Part shown: piece after piece, positions 62,630-64,000 of the stretch | Layout: every line of letters starts with the position of its first letter | How positions within the stretch are numbered: position 1 is the stretch's first letter | Assembly: GCF_018614075.1 (NCBI RefSeq) | Contig: NZ_JAGGOZ010000016.1 | Span: 1-64,000 of the forward strand | Origin: Streptomyces sp. ISL-94 | GTDB lineage: Bacteria; Actinomycetota; Actinomycetes; Streptomycetales; Streptomycetaceae | DNA length: 64,000 nt | Reading direction: 5' to 3' | Program-made: the position numbers and the translations under genes | Notes under the pieces: model-generated | Databases searched by the model: none | Told to the model about the DNA's origin: nothing | The model's input: only the letters and a program-made list of their open reading frames with translations

Positions 62630-64000
62630 CGGAAGCCTGGAGCACCTCAAGCGCGAGGGCCGCATCGTCGTCGTCGGCGCTTCCCTGGCCGGCTTGCGCG
62701 CGGCCGAGACCATGCGGGAGAAGGGCTTCGCCGGGTCTCTGACGATGATCGGCGACGAGCCGTACGAGCCGTACGACCGGCCCCCGCTGTCCAAGCAGGT
62801 CCTGCTGGGAAAGGCCACCGCGGACCGTACCGCGCTCCCCCGCCGCCGGGACATCGACGCGAGGTGGCGCCTCGGCGTCCCCGCCTCCGGCCTGGACATG
62901 GCGGCCCGGCGCGTGCGCCTCGCCGACGGCGACGAGGTGGAGTACGACCGGCTGCTGATCGCCACCGGCGTACGGGCCCGGCCCTGGCCGAACGAGGACG
63001 AGGGCGCCCTCGACGGCGTGTTCGTCCTGCGCACCCGTGACGACGGCGCCGCGCTGGAGCGCAGCCTCGCGGCCGGTCCGCGCCGGGTGCTGGTCATCGG
63101 AGCCGGCTTCACCGGGTCCGAGATCGCCTCCGCCTGCCGGGAGCGCGGTCTTCCCGTCACCGTCGCCGAGCGGGGCGCCGCACCCCTGGTCGGCGCGCTC
63201 GGCGGGGTCATCGGCGAGGTAGCGGCCGAGATGCACCGCGAGAACGGGGTGGACCTGCGCACCGGGGTCATGGTCACCGGGCTGGAGGGCGACCCCTCGG
63301 AGCGCGTCCGCGCCGCCCACCTCTCCGACGGCGCCACCGTCGAGGCCGACGTGGTGGTCGTCTCGCTCGGCGCGCAGCGCAACACCGAATGGCTCGCCGG
63401 GTCCGGACTGGGTGCGGGTCCCCGGGGCATCGCCTGTGACGCGGGCTGCCGGGCCTTCGACATCTGGGGCATCGTCACCGACGACATCTATGTGGCGGGT
63501 GACGTGGCCCGTTCCCCGCACGCGCTCTTCGGGTACCAGTTCCTGTCCCTGGAGCACTGGGGCAACGCCGTCGCCCAGGCCGAGACGGCGGCGCACAACA
63601 TGCTCAGCGAAGGCATGGACCGCCGCCCCCACGTGTGGGTCCCTGCCTTCTGGTCCTCCCAGTTCGGCGTGAACATCAAGTCCGTCGGCGTGCCCCCGAT
63701 GGGGACGGAGATCCTCATCGCGCAGGGCTCGCGCGACGAGCGCCGGTTCAGTGCCGTGTACGGGTACCAGGGGCGGGTCATCGCCGCCGTCACCTTCGAC
63801 CAGTCGCGGTGGCTGCCGTTCTACCAGCACCTGATCGAGACGACCGCGCCGTTCCCGCCGGAGTTCACCACCGTGGACCGCAGGCCGGAGGGCCACAAGC
63901 CGATGCCGGCGGACTTCCCGGACCCGTCGGTGCCCACGCACGGACCGACCATCACGCTGAGCGGGTACTCGCCGGCGGACCGGAAGATGACCTTCACCCC
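62619..64000 (+). CDS. FAD-dependent ferredoxin reductase (partial at window end)
   Basis: At least 460 residues of an NAD(P)H:ferredoxin oxidoreductase are present. The FAD motif VVVGASLAGLRAAETMRE is at the N-terminus, EPYDRPPLSKQVLLG follows, the NADH motif VLVIGAGFTGSEIASACRE lies near residue 150, and YVAGDVARSP with the following FGYQFLSLEHWGNAVAQA completes the fold. It matches reductases partnered with P450-type ferredoxins. GTG 62619 follows GGAGG and overlaps the ferredoxin gene. The normal family core (about 400 residues) is complete; an extra C-terminal portion continues past the edge. Confidence 0.93.
   Translation, partial: MSGDGSLEHLKREGRIVVVGASLAGLRAAETMREKGFAGSLTMIGDEPYEPYDRPPLSKQVLLGKATADRTALPRRRDIDARWRLGVPASGLDMAARRVRLADGDEVEYDRLLIATGVRARPWPNEDEGALDGVFVLRTRDDGAALERSLAAGPRRVLVIGAGFTGSEIASACRERGLPVTVAERGAAPLVGALGGVIGEVAAEMHRENGVDLRTGVMVTGLEGDPSERVRAAHLSDGATVEADVVVVSLGAQRNTEWLAGSGLGAGPRGIACDAGCRAFDIWGIVTDDIYVAGDVARSPHALFGYQFLSLEHWGNAVAQAETAAHNMLSEGMDRRPHVWVPAFWSSQFGVNIKSVGVPPMGTEILIAQGSRDERRFSAVYGYQGRVIAAVTFDQSRWLPFYQHLIETTAPFPPEFTTVDRRPEGHKPMPADFPDPSVPTHGPTITLSGYSPADRKMTFT

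Overview
The window is chromosomal DNA of a Streptomyces or very close actinomycete. G+C is very high with GC-rich third codon positions, GTG and TTG starts are common, genes overlap by ATGA/GTGA, and terminators are long GC hairpins usually without a U-tract. From memory, the gene order follows the Streptomyces coelicolor core chromosome around SCO5655-SCO5710, read in reverse; I could not check this.

Layout. (1) 0.3-7.4 kb, minus strand: the translation/RNA-maturation operon rimP-nusA-ylxR-infB-DUF503-rbfA-truB, ending in a perfect 17-bp hairpin. (2) 7.6-10.8 kb, plus: a lipoprotein, a ferritin-like protein, an APH(6)-type kinase lacking its catalytic residues, and an SPFH protein. (3) 11.1-19.7 kb, minus: proS, two GNAT acetyltransferases, ispG, a site-2-type protease, dxr and an unknown protein; ispG and dxr are two steps of the MEP isoprenoid pathway. 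(4) 19.8-27.1 kb, accessory and eroded: an acyl-CoA dehydrogenase, a frameshifted FAD oxidoreductase, a membrane-protein fragment, a MurG paralogue, a Fic enzyme with a palindromic promoter, and an IS5-type transposase scrap. Three copies of one repeat lie at or between the broken genes. (5) 27.1-44.0 kb: GABA and polyamine metabolism, with an aldehyde dehydrogenase, PucR regulator, gabT, an amine oxidase, a spermidine/putrescine ABC transporter and an aminobutyraldehyde dehydrogenase. A VirD4-like ATPase, a PAP2 phosphatase and a broken chitinase are interspersed. (6) 44.2-47.3 kb: NADAR and Nudix genes, then three tandem Y-RNA-like noncoding RNAs and the Ro60 (TROVE) protein gene. (7) 47.3-53.5 kb: DUF4190 protein, an adenosine-deaminase-family enzyme (probably menaquinone pathway), a phosphodiesterase, a two-component system, a serine hydrolase and a small membrane protein behind a double palindrome. 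(8) 53.6-57.4 kb: a second putrescine/GABA module with a PotD remnant, an aldehyde dehydrogenase, an Lrp/AsnC regulator and an aminotransferase. (9) 57.6-64.0 kb: an ABC exporter with a degenerate ATPase, a LOG-like protein, two membrane proteins, and a P450-type ferredoxin with its reductase (cut by the window end).

The most interesting locus is 45.29-47.32 kb. The three RNAs share a covarying outer helix and an invariant GTGCGCA internal loop. Two of them carry a circularly permuted tRNA mimic in which the T-arm precedes a capped acceptor stem and a D-arm. They end 50 bp upstream of the gene for their predicted partner, Ro60. The class (bacterial Y RNAs with tRNA-like domains) is known; this three-member array and its architecture are read here directly from the sequence.

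The polyamine genes form one catabolic theme. The ABC system imports putrescine or spermidine. The FAD oxidase or the aminotransferase, followed by the aldehyde dehydrogenases, produces GABA. GabT and a further aldehyde dehydrogenase carry GABA toward succinate. PucR- and Lrp-type regulators and three promoter palindromes probably control these steps.
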